Positions 31,240-41,111 of a stretch of 64,000 bases of DNA are shown piece after piece; within the stretch, counting starts at the first letter, position 1, and each line of letters begins with the position of its first letter. This DNA is from Tritrichomonas musculus. Its lineage: Eukaryota > Parabasalia > Tritrichomonadida > Tritrichomonadidae. The stretch is taken from positions 62,001 through 126,000 of the forward strand of contig JAPFFF010000019.1 in assembly GCA_039105265.1 (NCBI GenBank). The letters run 5' to 3'. The notes under the pieces were generated by a model. That model did no database searches, was not told the origin of the DNA, and saw only the letters and a program-made list of their open reading frames with translations. Made by a program: the position numbers and the translations under genes.

Positions 31240-34071
31240 ATGTTCTTCTTATTCGTATTATTTAATATAACATACTCTGTTAATATGTTTGGTTTGTTCA
31301 GCCCTGTTGGAGCACCGTCAACTGATTTACCAGGACCATTTTCAACATTGTATGCTGAATATCGAGGCGAAAATTGCGCAGGCGAATGGAAAGTTTCTGA
31401 AGGATGTACAACAATAACTCCAGTTGATAAATGTAATCTACTTTTTCAATGCTCTCAATCTGGAAGTCGATCAATAAATTTTACAGATTCAAATAATACA
31501 GAATTATTACAATTTCAATTTGAAATTGGGGAAAAATTACGTGATTATACATGGTATGTTGTTCCTCAATCACCTTTAATTGACAACAACTTTTGTTCAA
31601 ATACTTCATTATGCTTTTCTGACCAGGATCAATTTGGCATTAAGATTTGGATAACAACGAAAACTCACACAGATTCATTTAATATGGAAATTGCTGAGTA
31701 TGAACATTTAGTTTCTTATCCATCCAACAGTTCAAAAATAATAACAAAGAGATTTTATTCTTTAGGTGAATCTCCAACAGTGGAAGTTAATGGAGATATT
31801 TTTGATTCTAATGTATTTTTCTACAACGAGACAGGCGATTTTTGGTACGGAGACGTACAATTAAATCATCAATTTCCTCAGCCATTTTTGGTTTATGGGA
31901 AAAGCATTGCTGATTATTATTGTGAAGTTTCAAATTTAACAGGGTATTTCTATTATAACGGATCTATTCCATCATTTGACGAATTATTTATTAATGTAGA
32001 ACTAAATCAATCATCAAAATCATTAATCAACGATGCTTCATCTGTTTCTTTCTGTGGATGCTTTCCACACATCTCAGCATTCACGATCGGCCAAGAAACC
32101 TTCATTACGCAATCATATTTTGAAAAATTTACACATGTAGAGCTAAAAGATGATTTAAAAATTATCTCTATTGACATGAATCCTCACTACGTATATGCAA
32201 TTGGCTCTGATGGACATCTTTACGTTTCTGCAAACGGAAATTGGGAAACAATAATAGGCGTAGAAAACGTTACTAGAGTACGAACGAGTAATTTATGTGC
32301 AATTTCACCGACACAAAATTATGAATTAAGTCCTGACAATGACATTTTTGCGGTTTGCCACAATTCTGTTCATATTCGAGTTTATTTGTCTCTTAATAAC
32401 GGAGTCCCGCCAAAAGATATCGATCTTAGTCAATTTGCCAAAAAAATTTTCGATTTCCAACTTAACTCATATCTCTTATTTGCTATTTTTGAACCAAAAA
32501 CTAATAGTGAAAATCAAATAGGAACAATCCTTATCGACTTAAAACAAGAGGATAGCTCTACTATACATTATGAAGAAAAGATTGAAGATCCAAAATTACA
32601 AACTGCGCCTGACGGTGGATTTTTCATCTATGGTGATTCAATTTTTTACACTTCTGATTTGTTCATGATGAAAAAGATTACTTTACAAGATTTGAATCCA
32701 AATGAGAGAATACATAATTTAATATCAACAGAAGATAATTTTGCTTTTGTAACAAATGAAAGCCGAATTTTTTACGGAAATATGAATGATCTATCGATTT
32801 TAAATCTTTGGTCACCTTCAAAGTCAAAATCATTAAATATATTTTTCGAACAAGATCGCCTTTATTCAATATATTACGATGAAACAAAAGAAGAAGTTGT
32901 ACGTGAATTTATTTTTGCTAAAAGTCGCCAAACATATGAATCAATGACATACTGCCTTAATTGCCCTGAGCATGATGATTATATGTTTATTGATCTTGAT
33001 CAAATAATTCAAGAAAATTTCAGAATAGCTGTTATTCATACAGAACCATTAATGACATCCGTTCAATCACCATCACTTGTTAATGTGGTCAATTCATATT
33101 CATTTGAAAGCTATGATTGTGGGCAATTAATGCTCCTTATTGAAGAAGCTAATTCAGACGAAGTCAACACATCAGCATTTTCAACAGTTTTTGAAGTAGA
33201 AACTCAAATGAGTTGTTCAGTTTTCAATTTGAATATTTCCATTACTTCAACTGGCGTTAATAAAGTTGACTACACCGATTCAGTAGAACATACAACAGGA
33301 TCTGGAATAGTTCATGTAATTTTGGAACAAAGAGATTCAAACTTATTCACTGATAAATTCCAAATTTCATCACAATGTATCCCAAACACTCGGCTTAAAC
33401 TTGTTGTTGATGATGATGAATGTTTTAGTGATAATGAAGACGGAAAATGCGTTTTTAGCACACTTTACGGAATTCATGATTTCAAACCCAAAATTTATAT
33501 TTACGATGGTGATGAAGAGCGAGGCGAATTAATTGAAGATTTTGTAATGATTCCAATTCCTTCAATGTTTGGGAAATCAGATGATTGGGTGCCTGATTAT
33601 GAATATGATAAAACAGTTCAAGAAGTAGGTTGTATTAAACAACCACAAACATACATGAATATGAAAGATGTTATTTATGGCGGCGATCATCAAGGTTGGT
33701 CCAAATCAAATTATAAAAGTTGTTTTTTCAATGATAATGATCATCCGGATCCCAATCCAATTTTTGATTTTAATAAGAAACAATATTATGAAATTTTAAA
33801 TTCAACAGATAATTGTATGTATTTTACTGGAAGTGAGAGCACAATGTTCTTCAACTTATCAGTTGTTGGATTCAAACAGACTTATTGTCAATTTCACGTT
33901 ATAGTTGAAGTTGACATTAAAAACAGAGCATTAAGGTGGTGGGAGAAGTTTATTCCTGCTTCTGCTGCTGTCATTTTACTAATTAATTCAGGAGTATTCA
34001 TATTTTGGATTGAATTTAAGTATTCTTTCGCGGAATTTTTGTATGAAACAAAAAGAATGTCTGATAATTGA
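31240..34071 (+). CDS. large type I membrane glycoprotein, unknown family
   Basis: A 943-residue protein with a hydrophobic N-terminal signal peptide (MFFLFVLFNITYSVN), a long extracytoplasmic part with many Cys residues and N-x-S/T sites (for example NITY, NTSL, NSSK, NESR), and one membrane helix near 903-923 followed by a ~20-residue tail rich in charged and aromatic residues. The N-terminal region (residues 20-230) has repeated Cys and beta-strand character. The middle (about 290-580) has short strands resembling propeller blades (YAIGSDGHLYVSANG, FAFVTNESRIFYGNM). No family is recognised. It should lie at the plasma membrane or in the secretory system. An ACGTT box, but no TCATT initiator, precedes the ATG. 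Confidence 0.82.
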   Translation: MFFLFVLFNITYSVNMFGLFSPVGAPSTDLPGPFSTLYAEYRGENCAGEWKVSEGCTTITPVDKCNLLFQCSQSGSRSINFTDSNNTELLQFQFEIGEKLRDYTWYVVPQSPLIDNNFCSNTSLCFSDQDQFGIKIWITTKTHTDSFNMEIAEYEHLVSYPSNSSKIITKRFYSLGESPTVEVNGDIFDSNVFFYNETGDFWYGDVQLNHQFPQPFLVYGKSIADYYCEVSNLTGYFYYNGSIPSFDELFINVELNQSSKSLINDASSVSFCGCFPHISAFTIGQETFITQSYFEKFTHVELKDDLKIISIDMNPHYVYAIGSDGHLYVSANGNWETIIGVENVTRVRTSNLCAISPTQNYELSPDNDIFAVCHNSVHIRVYLSLNNGVPPKDIDLSQFAKKIFDFQLNSYLLFAIFEPKTNSENQIGTILIDLKQEDSSTIHYEEKIEDPKLQTAPDGGFFIYGDSIFYTSDLFMMKKITLQDLNPNERIHNLISTEDNFAFVTNESRIFYGNMNDLSILNLWSPSKSKSLNIFFEQDRLYSIYYDETKEEVVREFIFAKSRQTYESMTYCLNCPEHDDYMFIDLDQIIQENFRIAVIHTEPLMTSVQSPSLVNVVNSYSFESYDCGQLMLLIEEANSDEVNTSAFSTVFEVETQMSCSVFNLNISITSTGVNKVDYTDSVEHTTGSGIVHVILEQRDSNLFTDKFQISSQCIPNTRLKLVVDDDECFSDNEDGKCVFSTLYGIHDFKPKIYIYDGDEERGELIEDFVMIPIPSMFGKSDDWVPDYEYDKTVQEVGCIKQPQTYMNMKDVIYGGDHQGWSKSNYKSCFFNDNDHPDPNPIFDFNKKQYYEILNSTDNCMYFTGSESTMFFNLSVVGFKQTYCQFHVIVEVDIKNRALRWWEKFIPASAAVILLINSGVFIFWIEFKYSFAEFLYETKRMSDN

Positions 34072-34324
34072 TTTCCAGAAAATTAAAAATAGTAATTGTT
34101 ATATTATTAAAAAAACATATATTCAATTTAAACAACTATATTTTAGATTTATATGCTTTTTTGCTTATCTGAAAATCATATATTCATAAATGGAACATGC
34201 AAGCATAAAATCTTTTATTATTAAGTTAATTATTTCAAATAAAAACAAAATTAAATAACATTAAGTATCAAAGTTTGAAACACATGAATCATTAAATAGC
34301 TATGATAAAAATATAAATAGTCAC

Positions 34325-34810
34325 TTATTTATACGCTTGAATGAGTAAATCATAAGCAGCATCAATAGACTCTGTGTTATCATCTTGCTTAAATAATTCT
34401 TTAAGTGGTTTTCCTTGGTATTCAAAACACGGATTAGAAATTAAAGAGACAAATTTTTGATATAATTGCTCTTCTTCTTTCTTTGAATTAGCATCATCGT
34501 TAGCATCAAAAGTAAAAGTAGATTGATCATTTTGCTGATCAGGTTGAAAATTATCGAAACTGAATTGAAAAGCATCAATTTGCGAATTTGAACCATCTAT
34601 TGGTGGAAAATCAGAAAAAGAAAATTCTGGTGTGACTTTTTGATTTTCGTTTTGTGGGAATTCAAACTTATCTTCCTCTTCTTCTTCGATATTGATTGAT
34701 AAAGTGTTTGACTTTGAAACAACATCATCACCTTGTGGTGCTGAATCAAAAGAGGGGAATTGAAAAGAATCTGATTTCTTTTGATCATCTTCTTTATTAG
34801 AATCTTGCAT
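34325..34810 (-). CDS. FxF-repeat protein with C-terminal AAYxLL module (small paralogue)
   Basis: A 161-residue acidic protein with the same plan as the larger protein at 11503-12825. FxF motifs are spread through a disordered N-terminal part: FQFP 16-19, FEFP 49-52, FSF 63-65, FQFSFDNF 81-88 and FTF 99-101. A compact C-terminal module spans about 114-160 and reads KFVSLISNPCFE, then PLKELF, then ESIDAAYDLL. The two C-termini line up without large gaps at F, L, NP/SP, F-E, a hydrophobic-F pair, D, and S-hydrophobic-acidic-AAY-x-LL. The FxFP repeats could be kinase-docking sites, as DEF motifs are in other eukaryotes, but that is only an analogy. A good initiator (TCATTT) lies upstream. Confidence 0.82.
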   Translation of the reverse strand: MQDSNKEDDQKKSDSFQFPSFDSAPQGDDVVSKSNTLSINIEEEEEDKFEFPQNENQKVTPEFSFSDFPPIDGSNSQIDAFQFSFDNFQPDQQNDQSTFTFDANDDANSKKEEEQLYQKFVSLISNPCFEYQGKPLKELFKQDDNTESIDAAYDLLIQAYK

Positions 34811-34821
34811 TTCAAATTGTT

Positions 34822-34827
34822 AAATGA
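34822..34827 (-). promoter_or_regulatory. initiator (Inr) of the small FxF gene
   Basis: TCATTT on the minus strand, with its expected +1 A about 15 bases before the ATG at 34810. It fits the trichomonad TCA(+1)Y(T/A) consensus. Confidence 0.6.
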
Positions 34828-34953
34828 CAAAAATGGTTAAAATGAATGACCAATTTTGAAAAAGTTTTAGAAAATATAACAAAAAGTTTGTTTGTTTATG
34901 TATTTTTTATTTTGTATAAATTAACAATAGATATGCTTATATTCTAACAGCAA

Positions 34954-36210
34954 TTACCTTAAACTACGAATTATTTTAGTCATTTCTGCATTTCTTGATT
35001 CTTTTGCGGGCTTCTGACTTTTTTTAGATTTTCTTTTTGGCTTATTTTGATAATCTTTATCCATATTAGTGTTGTTTAAGCCAAGATAATCGAAAAATTT
35101 TATCACCTTCTTTTTCTTCCTTATTGTTGCAAAATTCATTGCTGTTAATCCATGCTTATCTATTGCCTCCATTTCTGCTCCATCTTCATACAAAGCTTGA
35201 CATGATCCAACTTGCCCATATAGGGCAGCAATGTGTAATGGAGTCCTTCCATATCGATCCTTTTTATTAATTAAAGCTCCATAATCTATTAGAAGATGAA
35301 TAATATCAACACACCCTATTTTTGCTGCTATATGAATAGGTGAAAAACTTCTCCAATCAATAACAGATGTATCAGCTCCCATTTGAAGAAGATATTCAGC
35401 CATTTCATAATCCATTAGTTTGGTTGCTATATGAAGAGGAAATCTTTTCATTGCATCTGATGTTTGTCCAACATTGTGTTCATATAATATATCGATGAGT
35501 TTATAATTTCCTTTAAAAACAGCTCCATTAAAAATTGTTGTTCCATATTTACTGATTCGTTCAGCGTTCACACCATTTGAAAGTAAGTATTCAACAATAC
35601 TGAGGTTACCATTATTTGCCGCTACATATAACGCATCATATATTGTTTCTGGAAAATCTTCTTCTTTGAAATTTGATTTTATATACCAATCTATGAGTGA
35701 TGTAAATGAATTATGAACATAACTTTGATCTTCTTCATTGAAATCAGCAAGAATTAAAAGTAATTGAATTGAATTAAGATCAGAATCGAAAATATCAATA
35801 AAATCAATTTCTTTCGTAGAGTCAGATTGATTGTCACTGGTAAGCATTTCACTTTCTTCTTTTTCTTCTTCTTCTTGTTTTTCATTTTCTTCATCATCAA
35901 ATTCAGCGTTGTATACAAAAGCATTTTTTAAAGGATCATCAGAATCTTGTTCAACGTTTATGAATTCTTCTTCTTCTTCTTCTTTTCCAGAACTGAAATC
36001 AAAGTTTCCTATGTAATTAAAGCATTTACTAGAATTTTTTAGAACAGCAATATCAAAAAGGAATGATAGGATTGGAATAAACATGTCTTTTGGAGTATTA
36101 AAATGCAAATAATAATTTCTTTTTGTTAACTTTTGCTCAAAAATTTGTTGCAACTCATCAGCATTGTCTTCGCAAATTGATTCAATGATTGATTGATAAA
36201 TTGCATTCAT
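34954..36210 (-). CDS. ankyrin-repeat protein
   Basis: A 418-residue protein. The N-terminal ~70 residues form a helical segment like that found before ankyrin repeats in many trichomonad proteins. Residues ~75-135 are an acidic Glu/Asp insert encoded by GAA-rich DNA. From about 190 to 380 there are roughly six ankyrin repeats; the clearest are SPIHIAAKIGCVDIIHLLIDYGA and TPLHIAALYGQVGSCQALYEDGA, with LYVAANNGNLSIVEYLLSNGV earlier. The last ~40 residues are strongly basic (KPKRKSKKSQK), possibly a nuclear signal. It should be a protein-binding scaffold; its partner is unknown. A TCATTT initiator precedes the ATG. Confidence 0.92.
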   Translation of the reverse strand: MNAIYQSIIESICEDNADELQQIFEQKLTKRNYYLHFNTPKDMFIPILSFLFDIAVLKNSSKCFNYIGNFDFSSGKEEEEEEFINVEQDSDDPLKNAFVYNAEFDDEENEKQEEEEKEESEMLTSDNQSDSTKEIDFIDIFDSDLNSIQLLLILADFNEEDQSYVHNSFTSLIDWYIKSNFKEEDFPETIYDALYVAANNGNLSIVEYLLSNGVNAERISKYGTTIFNGAVFKGNYKLIDILYEHNVGQTSDAMKRFPLHIATKLMDYEMAEYLLQMGADTSVIDWRSFSPIHIAAKIGCVDIIHLLIDYGALINKKDRYGRTPLHIAALYGQVGSCQALYEDGAEMEAIDKHGLTAMNFATIRKKKKVIKFFDYLGLNNTNMDKDYQNKPKRKSKKSQKPAKESRNAEMTKIIRSLR

Positions 36211-36222
36211 GCTATAAATTGA

Positions 36223-36228
36223 AAATGA
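36223..36228 (-). promoter_or_regulatory. initiator (Inr) of the ankyrin gene
   Basis: TCATTT on the minus strand with its +1 A about 15 bases before the ATG at 36210, matching the trichomonad initiator in sequence and spacing. Confidence 0.6.
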
Positions 36229-36447
36229 TATAATATGATAATTATATCACACTAATGGCGTTGATCACAAATTGAATTGAACTATATAGAAATCTTTATC
36301 AACATGATGGAGATTTTTTTTTTCAATACAAATTGAAAAAGTTAATTCAAAAACGAAAAATTTTAAAAATTTTAAAAATTATAACATATTTAGAAAAAGC
36401 CGATTCAATTATCTATAAAATTTTGTTTTGTAAAAAAACATGGATAT

Positions 36448-38487
36448 TTATATCGGGAAATATCTGTAGATTTTCTCATTTCCTTTTACAATCATTTGCT
36501 GAGCCAGAAGACCGCTTAAACAGCATTTAAAAGAATTTTCTGTTAAAGGAAATTCTAAAAGATCTTGAGTATCTCTATACAATTTAGAGTATTTCAATTC
36601 ATTCTTCTTTTTCAAAGCAATCATTATGTTAGCACTTATTCTCTTTCTTTGAGAGTAGAAAATTTCATCTTTACTTTTTTCTTCAATCTTTTCAGGATAA
36701 TTGATAGTTATTGTGTTAATCCTAATTGTTTTTTGAGGATGCTTTAATTTAGGGAAGAAATATTTTCCATTTTTACGTAATAGTATTCCAGCACGATTAA
36801 GTGAGATAATAATTTCATTATGATATTCTTTAGGAACACCTGTTTCATTGATATCTCGTCCATTTTTTAAAAATGTAAGGGCTACATATTGCACCGAATA
36901 TGCTATTATATTATATCCTTGATAAGTGAAAACGCATGTTTCAAGAGAATCAATCCATTTAATCTTTTTATTAGGGAATTTATTAAAATAAAATGTTTCA
37001 AATTCTTTTCGAATAGATATTATATCATCATCAACATTAAGAAGAAATTGCGGATAACTGGGCCATTTTTCAACAGAAATAAGCATTACACGAAAATTAA
37101 TTGGAATTTGCTGAGGACTTTTAAATTCAGCACATACTGGATTTGATTCTTGTAAATCTGGATACATCTGATTTAATAAATTTTTTTGATCAATTGAAAA
37201 AATTATACCAATCTGATTTAAAAGCTCTGAATCAGACATAAATTTTTCAGGGAAATAGTAAAGAATTCTTAATCCAAGAAGTTTCCGGAAGCATGTGAAT
37301 AAATAAGATATTGAATCAAGCTCTATGAGAAAATTAAGTAAATCTGGAATCCGTTGAACAAAAGATTTATTATTTTGTTGAATTTGTTGGTGGATATAAC
37401 GCGAGGCAAGATAAGAAATCCTATTCCCATATGCAACTAAACATCCTTTGAAATATTTAAGGCAATAATTAGCTTGAATAACCCCATGCGTTTTTACTAA
37501 AGTTTGAAATAAGAAAAACAAGTCAATTAAGTCTGAAATTATACTGATTGAATTCCGATCAATTAGATCCATCGTATTTTGAATGGTCCATTCTGATAAA
37601 ATTTCAATAAGTTTATCATTGATTTTTTGATCATTCAATTCTGTTACAAGAGATGAAATAACAGATAATGCTGAGCAATTTTTTGATAGCAGAAATTCGT
37701 CTGTGAATTTTTTAAGATTCTCTTCCAAAGGTTTGGAATACAAGCATGATCGAATTGGTAAAGCAATGATTTTTGTGAATTCTAATGGAAATTTAGCTAA
37801 TTTATCAAGTTCAGAATCCAATATTTTTGTTATGGACGATAGAAATAAAGGTCCTGAATTTGTTGGAAGATTATCTGAAAAATCTGATGCAATTGCCATG
37901 GAGATAACATTCATAAAATCTTTTTCCATTTTAAGTTGTGCAATAATTTGAGTTACTCTGAAAAGTAGTTTATAATCTTCTGATTGCTCTGAATAATTAT
38001 CGATTTGATTACGGAATTGCAAGTATAAATCAGTAAAAATATGTGAAATTGATTGATATAGCTTTTGATCATCTAAAATGCACTTTTTCATGATTTTAAA
38101 TCCAACTCGAATTACAGATGATTTTTTTTGCTTATCAAAATCATATTTTGATCCTTCAAAAAGTTCTGAAAAACACTCTAATTTTTTTGAAGTAAAGTCA
38201 AAAATACGAATCAAAGAATTCACACTCAAAGGATATAAAAATTCATCAAAAACCGAATCTCTAAAATAAGATTGCAATTTTTTAACAATGGATTGATAAA
38301 TATAATCGGCATGTCCACTTCGAGAGTGATGCTTCAGTATTTCAAATTCGTACGAAATTGATTCAAAGTCATTCGTAAAAACATCGTTTATAAAATCATC
38401 TATGTCATCTTCACTAATATCTTGCTTCGTTAAATTATTAGTACTAAATGTTGGGAAAATAGAAACAGTTTGACTCTCACTTTCCAT
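36448..38487 (-). CDS. cullin family protein
   Basis: A 679-residue protein, a little short for a cullin (usually about 740-780). The first ~440 residues are helical, like the cullin N-terminal stalk. The cullin-homology region is recognisable from about 470: WPSYPQFLLN, FETFYFNKFPNKKIKWIDSLETCVF. The C-terminal winged-helix domain follows, with QRKRISANIMIALKKKNEL and the ending NEKIYRYFPI, which matches the common cullin ending IYRYxA/P. The NEDD8-acceptor lysine of the IVRIMK box appears to be kept as K626. Cullins are scaffolds of RING-type E3 ubiquitin ligases. Which subtype this is, and hence which adaptors it uses, cannot be decided here. Confidence 0.88.
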   Translation of the reverse strand: MESESQTVSIFPTFSTNNLTKQDISEDDIDDFINDVFTNDFESISYEFEILKHHSRSGHADYIYQSIVKKLQSYFRDSVFDEFLYPLSVNSLIRIFDFTSKKLECFSELFEGSKYDFDKQKKSSVIRVGFKIMKKCILDDQKLYQSISHIFTDLYLQFRNQIDNYSEQSEDYKLLFRVTQIIAQLKMEKDFMNVISMAIASDFSDNLPTNSGPLFLSSITKILDSELDKLAKFPLEFTKIIALPIRSCLYSKPLEENLKKFTDEFLLSKNCSALSVISSLVTELNDQKINDKLIEILSEWTIQNTMDLIDRNSISIISDLIDLFFLFQTLVKTHGVIQANYCLKYFKGCLVAYGNRISYLASRYIHQQIQQNNKSFVQRIPDLLNFLIELDSISYLFTCFRKLLGLRILYYFPEKFMSDSELLNQIGIIFSIDQKNLLNQMYPDLQESNPVCAEFKSPQQIPINFRVMLISVEKWPSYPQFLLNVDDDIISIRKEFETFYFNKFPNKKIKWIDSLETCVFTYQGYNIIAYSVQYVALTFLKNGRDINETGVPKEYHNEIIISLNRAGILLRKNGKYFFPKLKHPQKTIRINTITINYPEKIEEKSKDEIFYSQRKRISANIMIALKKKNELKYSKLYRDTQDLLEFPLTENSFKCCLSGLLAQQMIVKGNEKIYRYFPI

Positions 38488-39143
38488 TCATCAACAAAAA
38501 AATCAAACTTTTTCTGAATAAAATTTTTGATAGAATTTTTGTCAATTAAAACTTTTCCCAAAATTTTCATTCAATTTTGAAAGGTTTTTGAAAAAGAATA
38601 ATTTTGAAATATAGCGAATTAAAAACATTTTATTATTACTATTACTATTATTATTATTAATATAACAATTATTCTTATCCCCATTTGATTTTATATAAGT
38701 AAATAATCCATAATGTATCAATTGTTTCACTGATATCAGTAGATTATTTTATTTAAAAAATAATGCTTTAACGATAGTACATGAACTGATTGAGTATAGT
38801 TAAATAACCAATTTCTTGATATAATTTTTTTTAAATATTTTGATAACTTATTCTTTTGCTAAAAAAAATTATCAAAATTATGCCAGACAATATCCATATA
38901 TACTCATATTTTAATTTTAAAAAAACAATAAAATCTTCTAAGACTTTAGTCAAGATCATAATAAAAGAAGCTTTATAAAATTTTCGTTTACATCATTAAC
39001 TTTTTAAATTAACTTAATCAAAAAAATTTTATAAATCTGAATTTTGAATTTCAATTTGGCAAGGTGATATAACGTTTTATTTTGAATTGCTAATTCACAA
39101 ATTAACTTCACAAGAGATTTTAAAAATTTTATGATTGTTTCCA
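38488..39143. other. divergent intergenic region
   Basis: AT-rich gap between the divergent cullin and phosphatase genes. AACGTTTTA lies at 39071-39079. A minus-strand ORF of 62 codons at 38542-38730 is low-complexity Asn sequence from an ATT/ATA run and is not called. Confidence 0.5.
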
Positions 39144-39149
39144 TCATTA
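39144..39149 (+). promoter_or_regulatory. initiator (Inr) of the phosphatase gene
   Basis: TCATTA with the expected +1 A 15 bases before the ATG at 39161. It fits TCA(+1)Y(T/A). Confidence 0.6.
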
Positions 39150-39160
39150 TTTAATAAGTT

Positions 39161-40246
39161 ATGAAAGATTTGGTTCAAAACTTCAGAAAGCTTGGATTAA
39201 TAGGTAATGTTATATCAAATATTTATACCAAATCTTATAAGAACTCCAAAATTCCATTTGATAATAATGATTATCTTTATATTATTGAAGAAGTAATATC
39301 TATTCTGGAAAAAGAAAATGCTGTATTAGAAATAGGATCAAAAGATGAAAAATTGGAGATTGTTTTTGTTGGTGACATTCACGGAAGCATTGAATCATTG
39401 CTTCGCATTTTTGATGAGAGAAGATCACCCAAAAATACCAAATATTTGTTTTTAGGAGATTATGTCGACCGTGGAAGAAATAGTATAGAAGTTATAATTT
39501 TATTATACGCATATAAATGTTTATACCCAAACAATATTTATTTAATAAGAGGCAATCACGAATTTCGCAATTTGACTGATCATTATGGATTTAAATGTGA
39601 ATGCTTAAAACGTATGAAAGATGGTGAAGAATTTTATAACAGAGTCACAAATTCTTTCAAATTCCTCCCTATATGTGCCATTGTAAACGATTCAATTTTC
39701 TGTGTTCATGGAGGTATATCTGCATTAATTGATAACAGACAAGAACTAATGAATATTACAAAAGTTGGTGATCATTTTAGCGAAAATGACTCTGTTCAAG
39801 CAGAATTTTTATGGAATGATCCTGATGACTCAATTTCAGCTTATAAAAGAAGTCCACGAGGATTAGGAGCCATCTTTGGTAGAGAAGCTTTAGATTTTTT
39901 CTTAAAAAGTTTGGGATTTGATCTTGTTATTCGTGGCCACCAAAACGAAAGAGATGGATATAACTGGCCCTTTGAAGAAAATGAAGGAATATTAACTGTC
40001 TTCAGTGCAATTGATTATTGTGGAACCTTAAATGATGGCGGATATGCAGTTACTAATGTTGAAACAGACTCAAATGAAGAGAAACAAAATTTAGTTGATG
40101 TATTTACATTAGATTACTTTGCCAAAAAGAAGCGTATATATCCACCTGAAGAATCAATTGAAAATGTTTTTACAATGATGAATGCATCATTACCATATGA
40201 CAATTCTTATGATCTCCTAGATGATATTCCACTATTGGTATCTTAA
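39161..40246 (+). CDS. PPP-family Ser/Thr protein phosphatase, catalytic
   Basis: A 361-residue metallophosphatase with all PPP signatures: GDIHG at 71-75, GDYVDRG at 99-105, RGNHE at 130-134, HGG at 183-185, and the later RGHQ..RDGYNW block with the second metal-binding His. These supply the two-metal centre that hydrolyses phosphoserine and phosphothreonine. The core is PP1/PP2A-like. N- and C-terminal extensions of ~45 and ~45 residues are divergent, and the C-terminus does not end in the PP2A TPDYFL motif. So it is more likely a lineage-specific PP1/PP2A relative than the orthodox PP2A catalytic subunit. Confidence 0.93.
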   Translation: MKDLVQNFRKLGLIGNVISNIYTKSYKNSKIPFDNNDYLYIIEEVISILEKENAVLEIGSKDEKLEIVFVGDIHGSIESLLRIFDERRSPKNTKYLFLGDYVDRGRNSIEVIILLYAYKCLYPNNIYLIRGNHEFRNLTDHYGFKCECLKRMKDGEEFYNRVTNSFKFLPICAIVNDSIFCVHGGISALIDNRQELMNITKVGDHFSENDSVQAEFLWNDPDDSISAYKRSPRGLGAIFGREALDFFLKSLGFDLVIRGHQNERDGYNWPFEENEGILTVFSAIDYCGTLNDGGYAVTNVETDSNEEKQNLVDVFTLDYFAKKKRIYPPEESIENVFTMMNASLPYDNSYDLLDDIPLLVS

Positions 40247-40777
40247 GAAATATATTTAACAGCTGATTCATTGAAAAAAAAAGAAGGAATGTAATTGATT
40301 AGTAACATAACCAATTCTTTGAATGCAATATTAAAATAACTGGAACTTTTAAAGATGACAATGCATATCATCTCTGCATTACTTCATCTTTTTGATACAA
40401 TCTAAATTATATTTGTATGATTATGTAATCGAAAAAAAATATAAATCAAAAAATAATCATGATTTTAATAAAATATAAATTATTTAGATAAATATATATA
40501 ACATATTACATTTCAAAAATCTGTTAATGCTATTTACAGGTAATTCTTTTTTTACTATCGATAACAAAATATTCTATGATTCTCTTTCATTTTTCTGTTG
40601 TGCGAATTTCATCATAATTCAGAGCTTTATTTGTTTATACAAAATAAATTTCACAACATGACAATTCGATTGAGCCCAAAAGATTTATATGTATATGAAA
40701 TATAAAAATAATGCCGACATTTCTATACTTTTTCCCTATACATTTAGTGTAAAAAGGTTTTTTATTGAAATCAATCG

Positions 40778-40833
40778 TTTTTATAGAATAAGGTGTTTTA
40801 ATCAATGAATGATCATTCATTATTCTATAAAAA
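40778..40833. repeat. nested palindrome
   Basis: AATGAATGATCATTCATT at 40804-40821 is a perfect 18-bp palindrome. It is enclosed by perfect 12-bp arms, TTTTTATAGAAT at 40778-40789 and ATTCTATAAAAA at 40822-40833. The structure could be a transposon remnant, a protein-binding site or a cruciform/hairpin. Confidence 0.7.
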
Positions 40834-40909
40834 ATTTAACTCATTAACAAGTTATATATAATTTTAAATTTTGATTAAAATTACCAAATCAACGATGAAT
40901 CCGTGCCTA

Positions 40910-40960
40910 AATTATTTGTGTAATACGAGTCTCAATAGAAATAATATTACACAAATAATT
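40910..40960. repeat. 15-bp inverted repeat (hairpin)
   Basis: AATTATTTGTGTAAT at 40910-40924 and its exact reverse complement at 40946-40960 enclose a 21-base loop. It lies in the convergent gap downstream of the phosphatase gene. Confidence 0.75.
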
Positions 40961-41111
40961 ATAATAAACAAATTTATTCATTTAAAAAAGGCAAAAAGAG
41001 TATATTTTAACTCAATATTATTTTTAAAATATGTTTAATTAATGATTTTTTTTTTTTTTTTTTTTTATGTTTTATATTGATAAGGTTATTTTTTGGGGCA
41101 TTCATTCCAAT

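Larger units (their letters stand above)
40247..41111. other. convergent intergenic region with palindromes and T tract
   Basis: No gene seen. It contains two palindromic structures (listed separately) and a 22-T run at 41046-41067. A 61-codon minus-strand ORF at 40635-40820 overlaps the palindromes and looks noncoding. Confidence 0.5.
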
